The notes under the pieces were generated by a model. That model was not told the origin of the DNA and did not search any database. It saw only the letters and a list, made by a program, of their open reading frames with translations. Below are positions 35,202 through 45,452 of a stretch of 64,000 nt of DNA, in pieces. This stretch comes from an uncultured Bacteroidales bacterium (GTDB lineage Bacteria > Bacteroidota > Bacteroidia > Bacteroidales > Muribaculaceae), in NCBI GenBank assembly GCA_902785925.1, contig CADAAI010000004.1, positions 62,001 to 126,000 of the forward strand, written 5' to 3'. The translations under genes were made by a program, and so were the position numbers. Numbering within the stretch: the first letter of the stretch is position 1; each line of letters starts with the position of its first letter.

Positions 35202-38192
35202 TTAGAATGGAGGACGGCCACCGCCAAAACCTCGGCCACCACCGCCTGGGCGACCACCACCTGGAGGAGGTCCACCAGGACCACGGAACTCGTCATTACG
35301 GCTCTTAGGCTCCTGCCCCTTGGCAAATGTCGTGAAGCGATAGGTGAACGTGAGCATTCCGTAACGTCCCAGTGAGTTGTAGATGGCATCCTGGATGTAG
35401 CTTGCGGTCTGTGTGCGCATGATATTCTTCTGCTGGCCTAGGATGTCGTAAACCGAAATTTGTACCGATGCTTGCTTGTTCCTGAGGAACTGGTAGGCAA
35501 TCGAGCCGTTCCAAATCCACTGGTTAGTGTTATAGCCTGTAGAGTAACCTCTTGTTGAGCTGAAGTTTAGGTCGGTGCTAATTACCAGTCCAAATGGTGA
35601 CGAGTAGGTACCGTTGAACATTGCTCCCCAAGTGTGCACGTTGCGGTCGCGACTCGTCTGCATAGTGTTGTGAGTGAGCTGATACCCGTAGCGTGGACGC
35701 AACTCTAGGTCAAAGTAGGCAGTGCGATAGGCGATACCGGGTGCCACGTTCAGGTTCAGACCGATGCTGCGGTTGTAATCGCCGTCGCTGTAACCCTTGG
35801 TCTGCGACATGCGCGCAAACACGTTGCTTGTAAAGTACCAAGCCTTGCTGGCGCTGAATGGGAAGCTCACCATGTTCATTGCCATAGCATCCCACACGCC
35901 ATTGGTATTGGCATAGGTGGTTATTTGTCCACCAGTGGTAGGATCATTGAGTATTGTAGAGATAATGCTGTTTTGCTGCACATTCACATTAACCATTGCC
36001 ATAAGGCTGCGCTGGCTGTCCTGGTTGAAGTCGCTGAAACGCACACTCATGCGATGGTTGAAGGTGGGCTTCAACTCGGGATTACCAATCACGATGTTCA
36101 AGGGGTTGCTAATGTCGGCCACGGGCTGCAACTGTGCTATGCTGGGCTGGTTGCTACGCATGCGGTAGTCGATGGCGATGTTGCGTGTCTTAGTGAACTT
36201 GTAGCGGAAACGTGCAAATGGTGCTACTGCCCATGCCCAACGCGATGGGATGTTGCGCTCGCTGTTGATGAGGTCGGTGCTCTTCGACATAGCCGATGTT
36301 ACCGAGAATCCCAAGTTGAGGTTATATGCCTTGGTCACCTTTTGGAAACCAATCTGGAAGTCTTGATTGAAGAACGTGTTGCGGAAGTCGTTGCTCTGGT
36401 CCTCGTTGAAGATGCGGTCGAGCTCCTCGCCGAGTTCCACGTCGATAATCTCGCTCAGCAGTGCTCCGTCTTGCAGGGCATAGTTGCCGTAGGTGTCGGC
36501 AATCATGCTACGCAACGTGGGATTGGTAGCAAAGTCGAGCATAATGTCGTTCTTGGTGATGCGTGGCACAGGCATCACTTCGTTGGCGTAACGCGTGATA
36601 TCGTAGACGCTCTTGGTGGCCTTGGTCACGTTGTAGTTGGCGCTATAGGACAGAGTCAAGAAATTTGCCTTTTTAATATCGCCCAAAGGTTCAGTCCAGC
36701 TCAATCGCCCATTAATGCGATTGGTCTTGCGCAGGTTATCATACACTTGGTCGATGGTCTCGTCCTCACCCTTGAGATAATAGGTGTTGTGGGTAAAGGT
36801 GTTGCCGTCCTCGTCGATGTTGCTGTAGTTATAGTTGAGGAACACGCTGTAGCTGCGACCTGGATGATACTTGAACTTGTGGTTGTAGATTAGTCGGCCA
36901 CCAAACTCGTAGCTCTTGCCGTGGTTGTCGTAGTAGCTGAGGCTGCGGTTCACGGGAGTGCGTGCGGCGTCGCCGGCACGTGTCATTGAGGTGTCGCTGC
37001 TCTCGCTGTGCGAGAAGTTGAACTGGAAGTTTGGCCTGAACTCGAGGGTGTTGCACGAGTCAATCTCCCACTTGAGGCGGAAGTTACCGCGAATGTTGTG
37101 GGTCTTGTCGAGAGCCATCGAGAGAGCGTCGCGATAGCTTGTCGAGTCGGTGAAGATGTTTTGGCGACTAGTGCTGGTGCGTGTGTCGCGGCTAGTGTGA
37201 GAGTAGGTGAGGTCACCACCCACGCGGAAGTGCTCATCATCTCTAGAGCCAACATTGAAGTTTACACCCAGCATTTGCGATGTTGTAATGCCACGGTCGC
37301 CACCGAAGCGACGGAAGCGCGAAGCACCACCGTCGGTGAATCCCACGTTGTTGGTGTTATTGGCATTGCCGGTGAATGTGAACTGGTTGCCGTTGTTGAA
37401 ATAGTTGGCTATCACATTAGCCAGATAGCGCTTGTTGGTTCCATAACCGGCTGTGGCTGTACCAAACCAGCCGTTGTTCATACCCTTCTTCACAGTGAGG
37501 TTGATAACCGTCTCGTCCTCGCCGTCATCCACACCAGTTAGGCGTGCCAAGTCGCTCTTGCGGTCTACAACCTGCAGCTTATCGACCATGTCGGCCGGAA
37601 TGTTCTTTGATGCCATTGTGGGGTCGTCGCTGAAGAACTCCTTGCCGTCGATGAGGATTTTCTTCACCTCCTTGCCGTTGGCAGTGATTTTGCCGTCGCT
37701 GCCCACTTCCACACCAGGCAGGCGCTTCAACAGGTCCTCGACCACGGCGTTAGCCTGAGTCTTATAGGTGTCGGCATTATACTCTATGGTGTCTTCCTTG
37801 ACGGTGATAGCTGTTTTAACGCCCATCACTACGGTCTCTTTGAGCACAATGGTGTTTTGATTCAGGTAAATCATGCCCATGTTCACATCGCGGCCGTCTT
37901 CACCCACGCTCACTCGCTTCACAGTAGGCTCATAGCCTATGTAGCTGCACTTCAGATAGTAGCGACCAGCGGGCACGTCTTCAAGGTTGAACACACCGTT
38001 GAAATCGGTGATGGTGCCTTTCACGTAGGTGCTGTCCTTATCCATCTGTAGCAGCGCCACGTTGGCTTGCATGAGCTCGGTAGTGTCGGTAGCATCGACG
38101 AGGATACCGTTGATAATCGTCGCGCTGGACCCGAATGCCACCGTCGCCACCATTGCCAACAGGATTATTAAAGATTTTGATAAGTTGTTCAT
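35202..38192 (-). CDS. TonB-dependent-receptor-like outer membrane beta-barrel protein
   Basis: 996 residues from the ATG at 38192 (MNNLSKSL); the frame begins three codons earlier with TTG. A signal peptide is followed by a carboxypeptidase-regulatory-like sandwich (about 25-110: GILVDATDTTELMQANVALL, LKCSYIGYEP), a plug-like domain (about 120-230, with RLPGVEVGSDGKITANGKEV and LIDGKEFFSDDP), and a large barrel (OMP_b-brl_3 type). The end is a Gly/Pro-rich tail (GGPPPGGGRPGGGG). Unlike SusC it has no SusD partner. It probably acts as a transporter or surface protein; the ligand is unknown. Confidence 0.9.
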   Translation of the reverse strand: MNNLSKSLIILLAMVATVAFGSSATIINGILVDATDTTELMQANVALLQMDKDSTYVKGTITDFNGVFNLEDVPAGRYYLKCSYIGYEPTVKRVSVGEDGRDVNMGMIYLNQNTIVLKETVVMGVKTAITVKEDTIEYNADTYKTQANAVVEDLLKRLPGVEVGSDGKITANGKEVKKILIDGKEFFSDDPTMASKNIPADMVDKLQVVDRKSDLARLTGVDDGEDETVINLTVKKGMNNGWFGTATAGYGTNKRYLANVIANYFNNGNQFTFTGNANNTNNVGFTDGGASRFRRFGGDRGITTSQMLGVNFNVGSRDDEHFRVGGDLTYSHTSRDTRTSTSRQNIFTDSTSYRDALSMALDKTHNIRGNFRLKWEIDSCNTLEFRPNFQFNFSHSESSDTSMTRAGDAARTPVNRSLSYYDNHGKSYEFGGRLIYNHKFKYHPGRSYSVFLNYNYSNIDEDGNTFTHNTYYLKGEDETIDQVYDNLRKTNRINGRLSWTEPLGDIKKANFLTLSYSANYNVTKATKSVYDITRYANEVMPVPRITKNDIMLDFATNPTLRSMIADTYGNYALQDGALLSEIIDVELGEELDRIFNEDQSNDFRNTFFNQDFQIGFQKVTKAYNLNLGFSVTSAMSKSTDLINSERNIPSRWAWAVAPFARFRYKFTKTRNIAIDYRMRSNQPSIAQLQPVADISNPLNIVIGNPELKPTFNHRMSVRFSDFNQDSQRSLMAMVNVNVQQNSIISTILNDPTTGGQITTYANTNGVWDAMAMNMVSFPFSASKAWYFTSNVFARMSQTKGYSDGDYNRSIGLNLNVAPGIAYRTAYFDLELRPRYGYQLTHNTMQTSRDRNVHTWGAMFNGTYSSPFGLVISTDLNFSSTRGYSTGYNTNQWIWNGSIAYQFLRNKQASVQISVYDILGQQKNIMRTQTASYIQDAIYNSLGRYGMLTFTYRFTTFAKGQEPKSRNDEFRGPGGPPPGGGRPGGGGRGFGGGRPPF

Positions 38193-38275
38193 TATAATCA
38201 ATGAGTTGGTTTATATTCTTGTTGATTTTAGCCCAAATCGGTCGTGATGCACGACGTGGGTTTATAATTACGACA

Positions 38276-38308
38276 CAAAGGTAGTGCAATTAGTTTAAAC
38301 GGCGCAAA
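38276..38308 (-). promoter_or_regulatory. Promoter of the TonB-receptor-like gene
   Basis: Minus-strand TTTG, 21 bp, TACCTTTG (38276-38283): exact boxes; start codon 83 bp past the -7 box. Confidence 0.7.
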
Positions 38309-38364
38309 AGAAATATACAATCGCTCATTTTTTATAGATGAATTGGGTAGGGTGTTGAAAACAG

Positions 38365-38403
38365 AAAGATAAAAGCGGCCGCACCGTGCTGATGCGACCG
38401 CTT
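38365..38403 (-). terminator. Terminator of the first SusC/SusD operon
   Basis: Stem AAGCGGTCGCA / TGCGGCCGCTT (one mismatch; 38373-38403) followed on the minus strand by TTTATCTTTC, 35 bp after the SusD stop. Confidence 0.75.
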
Positions 38404-38437
38404 AGTGGTTATGTTAGATTAAATCTAAACCAGAGGA

Positions 38438-40225
38438 TTACCAACCTGGATTCTGAGTAGTGCCGCCTTGGCTAGCATTAATCTGACTAGAAGGGATTGG
38501 ATAGAAGTAGTACTTCTTGTCGAATGTGCGGGTAGCAGTGTAAGGAACAGCATATCCACCATCGAGTGCAACTTCGCAACCCTCAACATCACTCAAGTTA
38601 GCACCAAGACGGATGTTGGGGTTCTTGCTGGTGTCGAGCTTGTCGAGCATGTGCCAGCGCACGAGGTCCCAGTAGCGGAAGCCGTCGGTCATGAGCTCGC
38701 AGCGACGAGCGCGGCGAATCTCCCAAATGAGAGGGCTAACGTTAACGTCATCAGGCTGGTCTGGGTCGGCTTCAGGATTGAGAGTCATGCCAGGAAGGCC
38801 AGCACGCACCTGGAGCAGGTTAACACTCTTGTCGAGGTCGGCCTGAGTGGCGTTACCAAGCTCTGCCTTAGCCTCGGCATAGTTCAAGAGAACACGCGAG
38901 AGGTAGTAGATAGGAGCGTCGGTGTAACCCTTGCCAATCTCGTTGCAGTAGGTGAGCTGCTCTTGTGGAGAAGCACCCATAGCAGTGGTGTAGTACTTGC
39001 CAATGGTGTAGCCAGTAGACGAAGTCATCTCGGCGAGCCAAGTGCGGGCATGTCCGTAACCCTTGAAGGCAAGGAATTTGTCAACAATTACCGAGAGGCG
39101 CTTGTCGCGAACGCTAAATGGTTGCTCCATTGAGTAAACCCAAAGTGGATTTTCCTCAGAATCAACGCGGATAGAGTCGCGTCCATCTTCGGTCTTAACG
39201 ATTTTGCCGTCGAGGCCAATCATGTAGTAAGGTACTTTTTCGGGCTTGTCGCTCTTGTCCTCTATAGTTGTGGTAGCCAGTGGCCTACCATCGAGGAAGA
39301 GGAATGCGTCGATAGCATCCTTGGTAATACCGCGCTGAGCAGTAGAACCGCTGGTGTAGTCAACAGTGCTGTGACCGAGCATGTCCTTCTGATAGTTGCG
39401 GTAGAAGATAATCTCTTTGTTTTTGCTCAAGTCGATAGAGTTGTAGATCTCACCATAGTTTTTAGTGAGCTCATATCCACCTTCCATCAGTTGCTGCGAA
39501 GCGTTAACACACTCGTTGAGATACTTTTGTGTGCGAGCGTTGTCGGGACCCTTGCCATTGTCGGCCTGGGTACGATACTTGCAGTAAGTGCCCTCATAGA
39601 GGCAGATGTCGCTCTTCATAGCCAATGCAAGGTCTTTGTTCCAAGAAGCCTTGTCGCCCGAGCCAATGTTGGCGATAGCATAGTCAAGGTCCTCAAGCAC
39701 CTTGTCCATCACGAAGTCGCGGTCGTCGCGTGGGCCCTTAATGATTTCATCATTCACGTCGGTGATTGCATGATCTTGCCACTGAACGTCGCCATAGCGT
39801 TTAACAAGTTGGAAATAGTTGCGAGCACGCATCAGGCGAGCAATAGCACGAAACCTATTTTTAGTAGCATCGGCAATTGTAGAAGTCTCCATGTTGTCGA
39901 GCAAATAGTTGCAGCGACGAATCTCGGTGTAAGGATCTGACCAGTAGCCCGTAGAGCCTGGAACACTGGTAAATGTCCAATTGTCAAACTCAGGGTTGGC
40001 TTGGTCATCGGTCAAACTGCTGAAGTAAGGATCTTCAATGCCGGTACCATATCCCGAGAAATTGTAAGAATACATAGTATTGGTATAATTCAATACTCTG
40101 TTCTGGTCATTCCAGAATTCGGGATCATTAGTGAACTTGTCGCGTGGATTCACATCGAGCATGTCGTTGCAACTAACGAAAAGCAATGCGAGACCAGCAA
40201 GTCCTAATAAATATGTTTTTTTCAT
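38438..40225 (-). CDS. SusD/RagB-family surface lipoprotein (pair 1)
   Basis: 595 residues from the ATG at 40225 (MKKTYLLG). The signal ends in LLFVSC with lipidated Cys and mature start NDMLDVNPRDKFTND, the classic SusD start. The N-terminal tetratricopeptide-like region (about 60-300) and C-terminal part (about 300-595) with ISRVLLNYAEAKAELG and EIRRARRCELMTDGFRYWDL, a RagB signature, complete the fold. The protein forms the lid over the SusC transporter and binds glycan or peptide at the cell surface. Directly follows SusC 1 (65 bp). Confidence 0.95.
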   Translation of the reverse strand: MKKTYLLGLAGLALLFVSCNDMLDVNPRDKFTNDPEFWNDQNRVLNYTNTMYSYNFSGYGTGIEDPYFSSLTDDQANPEFDNWTFTSVPGSTGYWSDPYTEIRRCNYLLDNMETSTIADATKNRFRAIARLMRARNYFQLVKRYGDVQWQDHAITDVNDEIIKGPRDDRDFVMDKVLEDLDYAIANIGSGDKASWNKDLALAMKSDICLYEGTYCKYRTQADNGKGPDNARTQKYLNECVNASQQLMEGGYELTKNYGEIYNSIDLSKNKEIIFYRNYQKDMLGHSTVDYTSGSTAQRGITKDAIDAFLFLDGRPLATTTIEDKSDKPEKVPYYMIGLDGKIVKTEDGRDSIRVDSEENPLWVYSMEQPFSVRDKRLSVIVDKFLAFKGYGHARTWLAEMTSSTGYTIGKYYTTAMGASPQEQLTYCNEIGKGYTDAPIYYLSRVLLNYAEAKAELGNATQADLDKSVNLLQVRAGLPGMTLNPEADPDQPDDVNVSPLIWEIRRARRCELMTDGFRYWDLVRWHMLDKLDTSKNPNIRLGANLSDVEGCEVALDGGYAVPYTATRTFDKKYYFYPIPSSQINASQGGTTQNPGW

Positions 40226-40290
40226 AAACTTCAAAATTTATTGAATGTTAATAATCTAATACTTATACTTACAAGTTTAAGAGTCTCACA

Positions 40291-43200
40291 TTAGAAAGTC
40301 ACTTGCAAGCCAACAGACCAGCTGCGGGTTACAGGATAAGTACGTCCCCAAGTACCATAGCCGAGAGCGCCTTGTCCGGCATTCATCTCAGGATCGATTG
40401 GGAGGTCACCACTGCCCTTGTAGAGCAGGCACAGGTTGTTGACACTTGCATAGAGACGCAAGTTCTGGATGTAAATCTTCTTGGTGAGTGCCTGTGGAAT
40501 GGTGTAACCCAGAGTGATGTTCTTAAGGCGCAGGTAGCTCATGTCAACCAAGTACTTGGTCTGTGGATAGTAGTTGTGGCAGCCACCCTCACTAGAGATA
40601 CCATTGACAGTACCGCCAACCTCATTACCTGGCCACAAGCATGGGAAGTCGTTGCTCTCGCTGATGTTCACGATGCCATTGGCTGGATCATACACGTTGT
40701 ACTTAGTTTGGTTAGCAAAGATTGCCAAGTCGGCGTTACGCATCATTGGGAATACAAATGCCGACTGAGTCCACATGTCGCGCTTGCCCACGCCCTGGAA
40801 GAACAGGTCGAGGTCGAAGCCCTTGTAGGTACCACCGATGTGGAAGCTGTACTCATAGCGTGGCAGGCAGTTACCTATCACCTTGAGGTCGCCATGGTCG
40901 TCGGGAGTGCTTGCGCCACCGTCGATTACACCGTCACCGTTGAGGTCCTTGAACTTGATGTCGCCAGGGCCATAAACGAAGTTATCGCTCTGCAGGCCGG
41001 TTTGGTCGGCTACGCCAGGAGCATAAATCCAAGAGCCGTCGGGGTTCTTGCCAGTGAAGTCGGCCTCGGTGAAGTAGCGATCGGTCTCAAATCCCCAGAT
41101 GTCGCCCCAAGTCTCGCCCTCATAAGCGTAAGCGGTGCTGAGCGGATGACCAATCTGCTTGGTGTTGTCCCACTTAGTAACCTTCACCTTGCTGTCGCCA
41201 ATGCTGAAGTTAGCATAGAGACCCAGGTCGCGGTTGAACTGTTTGCGCCAGTTGACTGTAAGCTCCCATCCGCGTGAGCGCAGCGAGCCGTTGTTACGAT
41301 AAGGACTGGCGGCCCCCACACTTGCTGGCAGAGCCACACCGGGAGCGAGCATGTCGTTGGTGGTGCGCTGGAACCACTCGGCGCTCAGCGTGATCATATC
41401 GTTGAGGAAGCCGAGGTCGAGACCCACGTTGATAGTCTTAATCTTCTCCCAAGTGAGAGTTGGAGACACCCATGTTGGCAAGCCAAAGTAGTTGTACTTG
41501 GCACCGCTGCCATCAAGGTAACTCAGCTGACCAGCAGTAATTGTAGAGATGAACATATTTTGGCCCACAGCCTCGTTGCCGATGGTACCATAAGAGAAGC
41601 GAACCTTACCGTTAGAAACGATGTCGCGAGCTTTCTCAAAGTAAGCCTCCTCGCTGAAGCGATAGCCAAGAGAGAATGATGGGAAGAATGCCCAGCGGTC
41701 ATCCTTGGGGAAGCTTGAAGAACCGTCGTAACGGCCGTTGGCCTCAAACAGATAGATGCCCTTGTAGTCGTAGTTGAAACGAGCAAAGTAACCTGCGGTA
41801 GCATAGTCGCCACGCATCCAGGGTACGAAGCGGCTGATGTAGCCACTGGTGCTGCTGCCAATAGCCCAGGTGTTGTTGTCACCATAGGTAAGGTTAAGCT
41901 CGGGATAAGCTGTGTCATAAAGCAGCATGCGATAAGCGTCGAACTCGTCGAATTTGCGCTTCTCACCGGTGGCACCAACCATCAGCTTAATGTTGTGAGC
42001 GTCGTTGATGCTCTTCATGTACTCAGCATAGATGTTGCCAATCCAGGTCTGAGCCTTGGCATTGCTGCGAGAAGTACCTACTGAACCGTTACCAACAACG
42101 TAGGTGGGGTTCACACCGTTCCAGTTCCAGCTGTAAACAGGGAAGTCGCTCCAGCTCATGTTGGCGTCGTTAACCTGCCAAGTGAAGTCACCGTTAAGAG
42201 TCAAGTCTTTAGTGATGTGGGCCTTGAAGAAAGCAGTAGCCTTCATCTCATCGTTAGTGATGCGACGGCGGTCGGCATCTTTCTGCATAGCGATTACACG
42301 GAAGTCAAGACCGTCGATAGTACCGCTTGGAATAAAGAAAGAACCCCAGCGCCAAATGTACTGGTACATATTGTTCCAAGTTTCGGCACGGCCTGTGAAA
42401 CGACGGTTGTAGCTGATGCGAGCACCCACGGTCAACCAATCGGTAAAGTCGGTCTGGATGTTAGCAACAGCGTTGTAACGAGTACGCTTGGTGGTGTTCC
42501 ATGGCATCAAGTCTTCCTTGCCGCTGTAGCCAAATGCAATGCGGAAGGTGGTGCGTCCGCTTGAACCGTCAACGCTCACGTTGTGGCTCTGAGCGGGAGC
42601 AGCTTTTCTATACCAAATGCCAGGAACGTCGAAGTCGGCGTAGTACATGGGCTGTCCGCCAATGAAGCGGTAGTCACCCACGTCGTTCTCGTCAACATAG
42701 GGACGCATCTCACCGTAGCCCTTGCGGCCACTGTTCTGCTTCTGCCATGCCTCGGCATAGGGGAGAAGCTGGTCGAAATACATACCGAAGAGCTCTACCG
42801 AACCGCTACCAGCGCGAGCCTTTGCTAGGATGGCACTCTTGAGCTGAGTGGGCACATCGGGGAAGTCGGGCAGATAGGTAGCGTGATCCCATGAGAAGTT
42901 GTTGCTGTAACGGATGTTGATGCGGTCGTCCTTCTTACCGGTCTTGGTGGTGATAAGGATTACACCAAATGCGGCACGAGTACCATAGATGGCACTTGAG
43001 GCGGCATCCTTGAGCACGCTGATGGTGGCGATGTCGTTACCATTAATCATAGTGAGGTCGTCAACAACTACACCGTCAACCACGATAAGTGGGTTGGAGG
43101 CAGCACCATTACTCAATGTTCCCACGCCACGAATGGTGAGTGTTGGCGACTCGCCAATGTCACCACTAGTGCTAAGAACGGTAAGGCCAGGAACAGCTCC

Positions 43201-43656
43201 TTGAAGAGCTTTCGATACATCCTGCTCGGGGCGAGAGGTGAGGGTCTTGTCGATGTCAACAACCGAAACTGCACCAGTGAGGTTCACTTTCTTTTGTTGA
43301 CCATAACCCACAACAACTACCTCGTCGAGGAGGGCGTTGTCCTCGGTGAGCTTAACATTGATGTTAGTGCCTGGGTTAACAGTCACAGTCTTGTAGCCGA
43401 CAGAAGAAATTTGAATCTTACCATTGCCACTGGCACGCAGGTTAAAGCGACCGTTGATGTCGGTAGCAGTGGCGCGAGTAGTACCAATCTCTGAAACAGT
43501 AGCACCAATGACGGGCTCACCATTCTCATCGGTCACGGTGCCCGACACATTGGTTAACTGTGTCGACATGGCTTGTGGTGCCTGCTCGGCGTGCGAGTAG
43601 TTAAAACTACCAAACGCCAAAACAAGTGCACCAAACAATGCAAAATACTTTTTCAT
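40291..43656 (-). CDS. SusC/RagA-family TonB-linked outer membrane transporter (pair 1)
   Basis: 1121 residues from the ATG at 43656 (MKKYFALFGALVLAFGSF). Signal peptide, carboxypeptidase-regulatory-like domain (about 38-115), TonB-box-like LDEVVVVGYGQ near 118, plug (about 130-235, with GTLSNGAASNPLIVVDGVVVD) and barrel to the C-terminal strand (SWSVGLQVTF). Imports nutrients with the SusD lid. Its 5' end mirrors that of the divergent SusC 2 across an integrase gene. A dedicated glycan cannot be inferred, since no glycoside hydrolase is nearby. Confidence 0.96.
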   Translation of the reverse strand: MKKYFALFGALVLAFGSFNYSHAEQAPQAMSTQLTNVSGTVTDENGEPVIGATVSEIGTTRATATDINGRFNLRASGNGKIQISSVGYKTVTVNPGTNINVKLTEDNALLDEVVVVGYGQQKKVNLTGAVSVVDIDKTLTSRPEQDVSKALQGAVPGLTVLSTSGDIGESPTLTIRGVGTLSNGAASNPLIVVDGVVVDDLTMINGNDIATISVLKDAASSAIYGTRAAFGVILITTKTGKKDDRINIRYSNNFSWDHATYLPDFPDVPTQLKSAILAKARAGSGSVELFGMYFDQLLPYAEAWQKQNSGRKGYGEMRPYVDENDVGDYRFIGGQPMYYADFDVPGIWYRKAAPAQSHNVSVDGSSGRTTFRIAFGYSGKEDLMPWNTTKRTRYNAVANIQTDFTDWLTVGARISYNRRFTGRAETWNNMYQYIWRWGSFFIPSGTIDGLDFRVIAMQKDADRRRITNDEMKATAFFKAHITKDLTLNGDFTWQVNDANMSWSDFPVYSWNWNGVNPTYVVGNGSVGTSRSNAKAQTWIGNIYAEYMKSINDAHNIKLMVGATGEKRKFDEFDAYRMLLYDTAYPELNLTYGDNNTWAIGSSTSGYISRFVPWMRGDYATAGYFARFNYDYKGIYLFEANGRYDGSSSFPKDDRWAFFPSFSLGYRFSEEAYFEKARDIVSNGKVRFSYGTIGNEAVGQNMFISTITAGQLSYLDGSGAKYNYFGLPTWVSPTLTWEKIKTINVGLDLGFLNDMITLSAEWFQRTTNDMLAPGVALPASVGAASPYRNNGSLRSRGWELTVNWRKQFNRDLGLYANFSIGDSKVKVTKWDNTKQIGHPLSTAYAYEGETWGDIWGFETDRYFTEADFTGKNPDGSWIYAPGVADQTGLQSDNFVYGPGDIKFKDLNGDGVIDGGASTPDDHGDLKVIGNCLPRYEYSFHIGGTYKGFDLDLFFQGVGKRDMWTQSAFVFPMMRNADLAIFANQTKYNVYDPANGIVNISESNDFPCLWPGNEVGGTVNGISSEGGCHNYYPQTKYLVDMSYLRLKNITLGYTIPQALTKKIYIQNLRLYASVNNLCLLYKGSGDLPIDPEMNAGQGALGYGTWGRTYPVTRSWSVGLQVTF

Positions 43657-43669
43657 ACGCACGTGTTTT
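43648..43669 (-). repeat. 22-bp inverted repeat at SusC 1 start (IR-B left)
   Basis: Minus-strand 22-mer spanning the last 13 bp of the leader and first nine coding bases (core ACACGTGCGTATG); identical in opposite orientation at 45493-45514. Confidence 0.85.
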
Positions 43670-43760
43670 AGTTAATTAATTAATTTTAAGTAAATTAGTT
43701 TATAGTAAACTTATTCTCAATTTCTAAATTGTTTATGGTTTATACTCGTTATTTCTCTAC

Positions 43761-43776
43761 AAAGTAGCCCACTTTG
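43761..43776 (-). repeat. 16-bp inverted repeat with internal dyad (IR-A left)
   Basis: Minus strand CAAAGTGGGCTACTTT, identical to 45453-45468 on the plus strand. It contains a dyad, AAAGT-GGGCT-ACTTT; here the flanking bases extend it to ACAAAGT/ACTTTGT. It starts 12 bp past the predicted -7 box. Confidence 0.85.
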
Positions 43777-43788
43777 TAAAATAAAGTA

Positions 43789-43820
43789 CAAATATCGATA
43801 TTTTTTTTATTATAAACAAA
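43789..43820 (-). promoter_or_regulatory. Predicted promoter of SusC 1
   Basis: Minus-strand TTTG (43817-43820), 20 bp, GATATTTG (43789-43796; one mismatch to TAnnTTTG). Lies between the integrase stop and IR-A. Confidence 0.6.
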
Positions 43821-43864
43821 TTTTTATACAAAAAAGGTAAATTATCTATAATAAAGTATCTTTT

Positions 43865-45208
43865 TTATCTATTCAAATCAATTATCTTTAATATTAAATT
43901 TGGATTATTTTTGACATTGTTCTTGAATATTGCCACATCGGCAAGGGTACTACAATCATATCGCTCTACCATGCGAGCACTCCTGTGACCTGTATATTTG
44001 GCAATCAACTCATAGCTCCACCCTCTAATTGCAAGATTGCTAACGAAGGAACGTCGGCCAGTGTGAGTGGTTATACATTCCCATTTGCGCTTATTAACGA
44101 TTAATGGCTCACATTCTCCACACAGATGTTTCTTAATAATGACCTTGCCATCAATCCCAGCTGATTGCGCAATCCTTTTGATTCGTCTATTAATTGTGTC
44201 ACGAGATATTGAAGGTAGTCTACAACGATATTTATTGAATATAATTTCATGAGCAATAGCAAAAGGCATAGCAAATGAAATATGTGCCTTAGTTTTTTGT
44301 TGCACCATGTCAACAATGGCAACGCCACATTGGTTTTGGCTCCCAGAGCCAACTTTAATGATATCGCTGATGCGCTGACCTGTTAAACATTCAATAATAA
44401 AAAGATCACGTATCATCTCGTCGGTAATACATGAGCAATTGAGATTGGCAAGTTTTGTAATCTCATCGTCCCGTAAAAACACGCCATTGCTACTATTTGC
44501 ATCAACTTTGTTCTTGATTTTGGTTATTATTATCTGGTTTAAATGTTCTTGCGACATTTTACCGCTATTAACCGCTCGTCGCAGAAAAGAATGCAGATTA
44601 GTAAGCAGATTGTTAACATAACTGCGAGAGAGGTGTTCTCCATTGCGCTTAGTTTGTTTCTCTAACCATTTTGTATATTGTTTAACAAATTGTGTATCAA
44701 TCATTGAGAAACATGTTAATTTTATTTTTTTCTCATTACAGAACCTCTCCAGTTTTTCTATATCGTGCAATAATTGACGAGCAGTGCAGTTTGGCAAGCT
44801 TGGATTATTTACTATTTCTTTGTCTGAGAGTATGTCATTTTGCAACCACTGCAATGGCAATATATCTGCCTCTTTATTATTCAGTTGCATTCGGAGCCAT
44901 TCAATGTTTCCAAATATTTGCTCTGGCTCATTATTTAACCGCCGCTTAAACGTGTTAAATAAATCTTTCATTTCTATTAGTCGTTGACTGACTATAAGAT
45001 TGTTAGCCCTGTCGCTCGCTGTAATCCCGGACAAGGCTTCTTGACGTGTGAAATCCCATTGTGAAGGATATATTTTCACTCCGGACGCAAATTTAAATTG
45101 TCTGCCACCAATTGTCGCAACCATATAGATACTTGTTGGTGACAACGCATAAGGTTCGCGTAAGTTGAAATGACATTTCAACTCATAAGGAAAAAATTGC
45201 TTGTTCAT
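43865..45208 (-). CDS. Tyrosine recombinase / integrase between two SusC genes
   Basis: 447 residues. Arm-binding N-terminus (about 1-100), SAM-like core-binding domain (about 135-235) and catalytic domain with Arg in LTGQRISD (near 276), a Lys in VQQKTKAH, HTGRRSF (near 381), GHRS (near 406) and nucleophile Tyr in VERYDC (near 416): all catalytic residues are present. The insert HLCGECEPLI before the HxxR motif is unusual. It is more AT-rich than the flanking genes. No mobile-element cargo is nearby. Together with the inverted repeats in front of the flanking SusC genes it looks like a local DNA invertase rather than a phage integrase. Confidence 0.9.
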   Translation of the reverse strand: MNKQFFPYELKCHFNLREPYALSPTSIYMVATIGGRQFKFASGVKIYPSQWDFTRQEALSGITASDRANNLIVSQRLIEMKDLFNTFKRRLNNEPEQIFGNIEWLRMQLNNKEADILPLQWLQNDILSDKEIVNNPSLPNCTARQLLHDIEKLERFCNEKKIKLTCFSMIDTQFVKQYTKWLEKQTKRNGEHLSRSYVNNLLTNLHSFLRRAVNSGKMSQEHLNQIIITKIKNKVDANSSNGVFLRDDEITKLANLNCSCITDEMIRDLFIIECLTGQRISDIIKVGSGSQNQCGVAIVDMVQQKTKAHISFAMPFAIAHEIIFNKYRCRLPSISRDTINRRIKRIAQSAGIDGKVIIKKHLCGECEPLIVNKRKWECITTHTGRRSFVSNLAIRGWSYELIAKYTGHRSARMVERYDCSTLADVAIFKNNVKNNPNLILKIIDLNR

Positions 45209-45408
45209 TGCTTTTAAAATGGTAATTTGATAAAATTAATGTTTATAACACTTAAATAGAACAGAAAGTCAATGTGAATATTTATCACATTAATTACACA
45301 TATTTATAATTAAAGGATAAAGAAAGAGGTTTTTTATGTCATAGAACTATGTTATAAAACATACTTATTGACATTTTATAAGATTTTAATTTTTTAATTT
45401 AAAAAATA

Positions 45409-45440
45409 TTTGCATATGACAAATTTTATATTCAATTTTG
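45409..45440 (+). promoter_or_regulatory. Predicted promoter of SusC 2
   Basis: TTTG (45409-45412), 20 bp, CAATTTTG (45433-45440; one mismatch to TAnnTTTG). IR-A begins 12 bp downstream, exactly as in front of SusC 1. Confidence 0.6.
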
Positions 45441-45452
45441 TAATCAAATTTG

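Noticed and set aside
35925..36893. Plus-strand frame of 322 codons opposite the TonB-receptor-like gene
   Set aside because: Antisense shadow; composition matches the opposite strand of a barrel gene.
43865..45208. Integrase as part of a conjugative element or genomic island
   Set aside because: No relaxase, tra genes, cargo or direct-repeat attachment sites; inverted repeats next to it point to local inversion instead.
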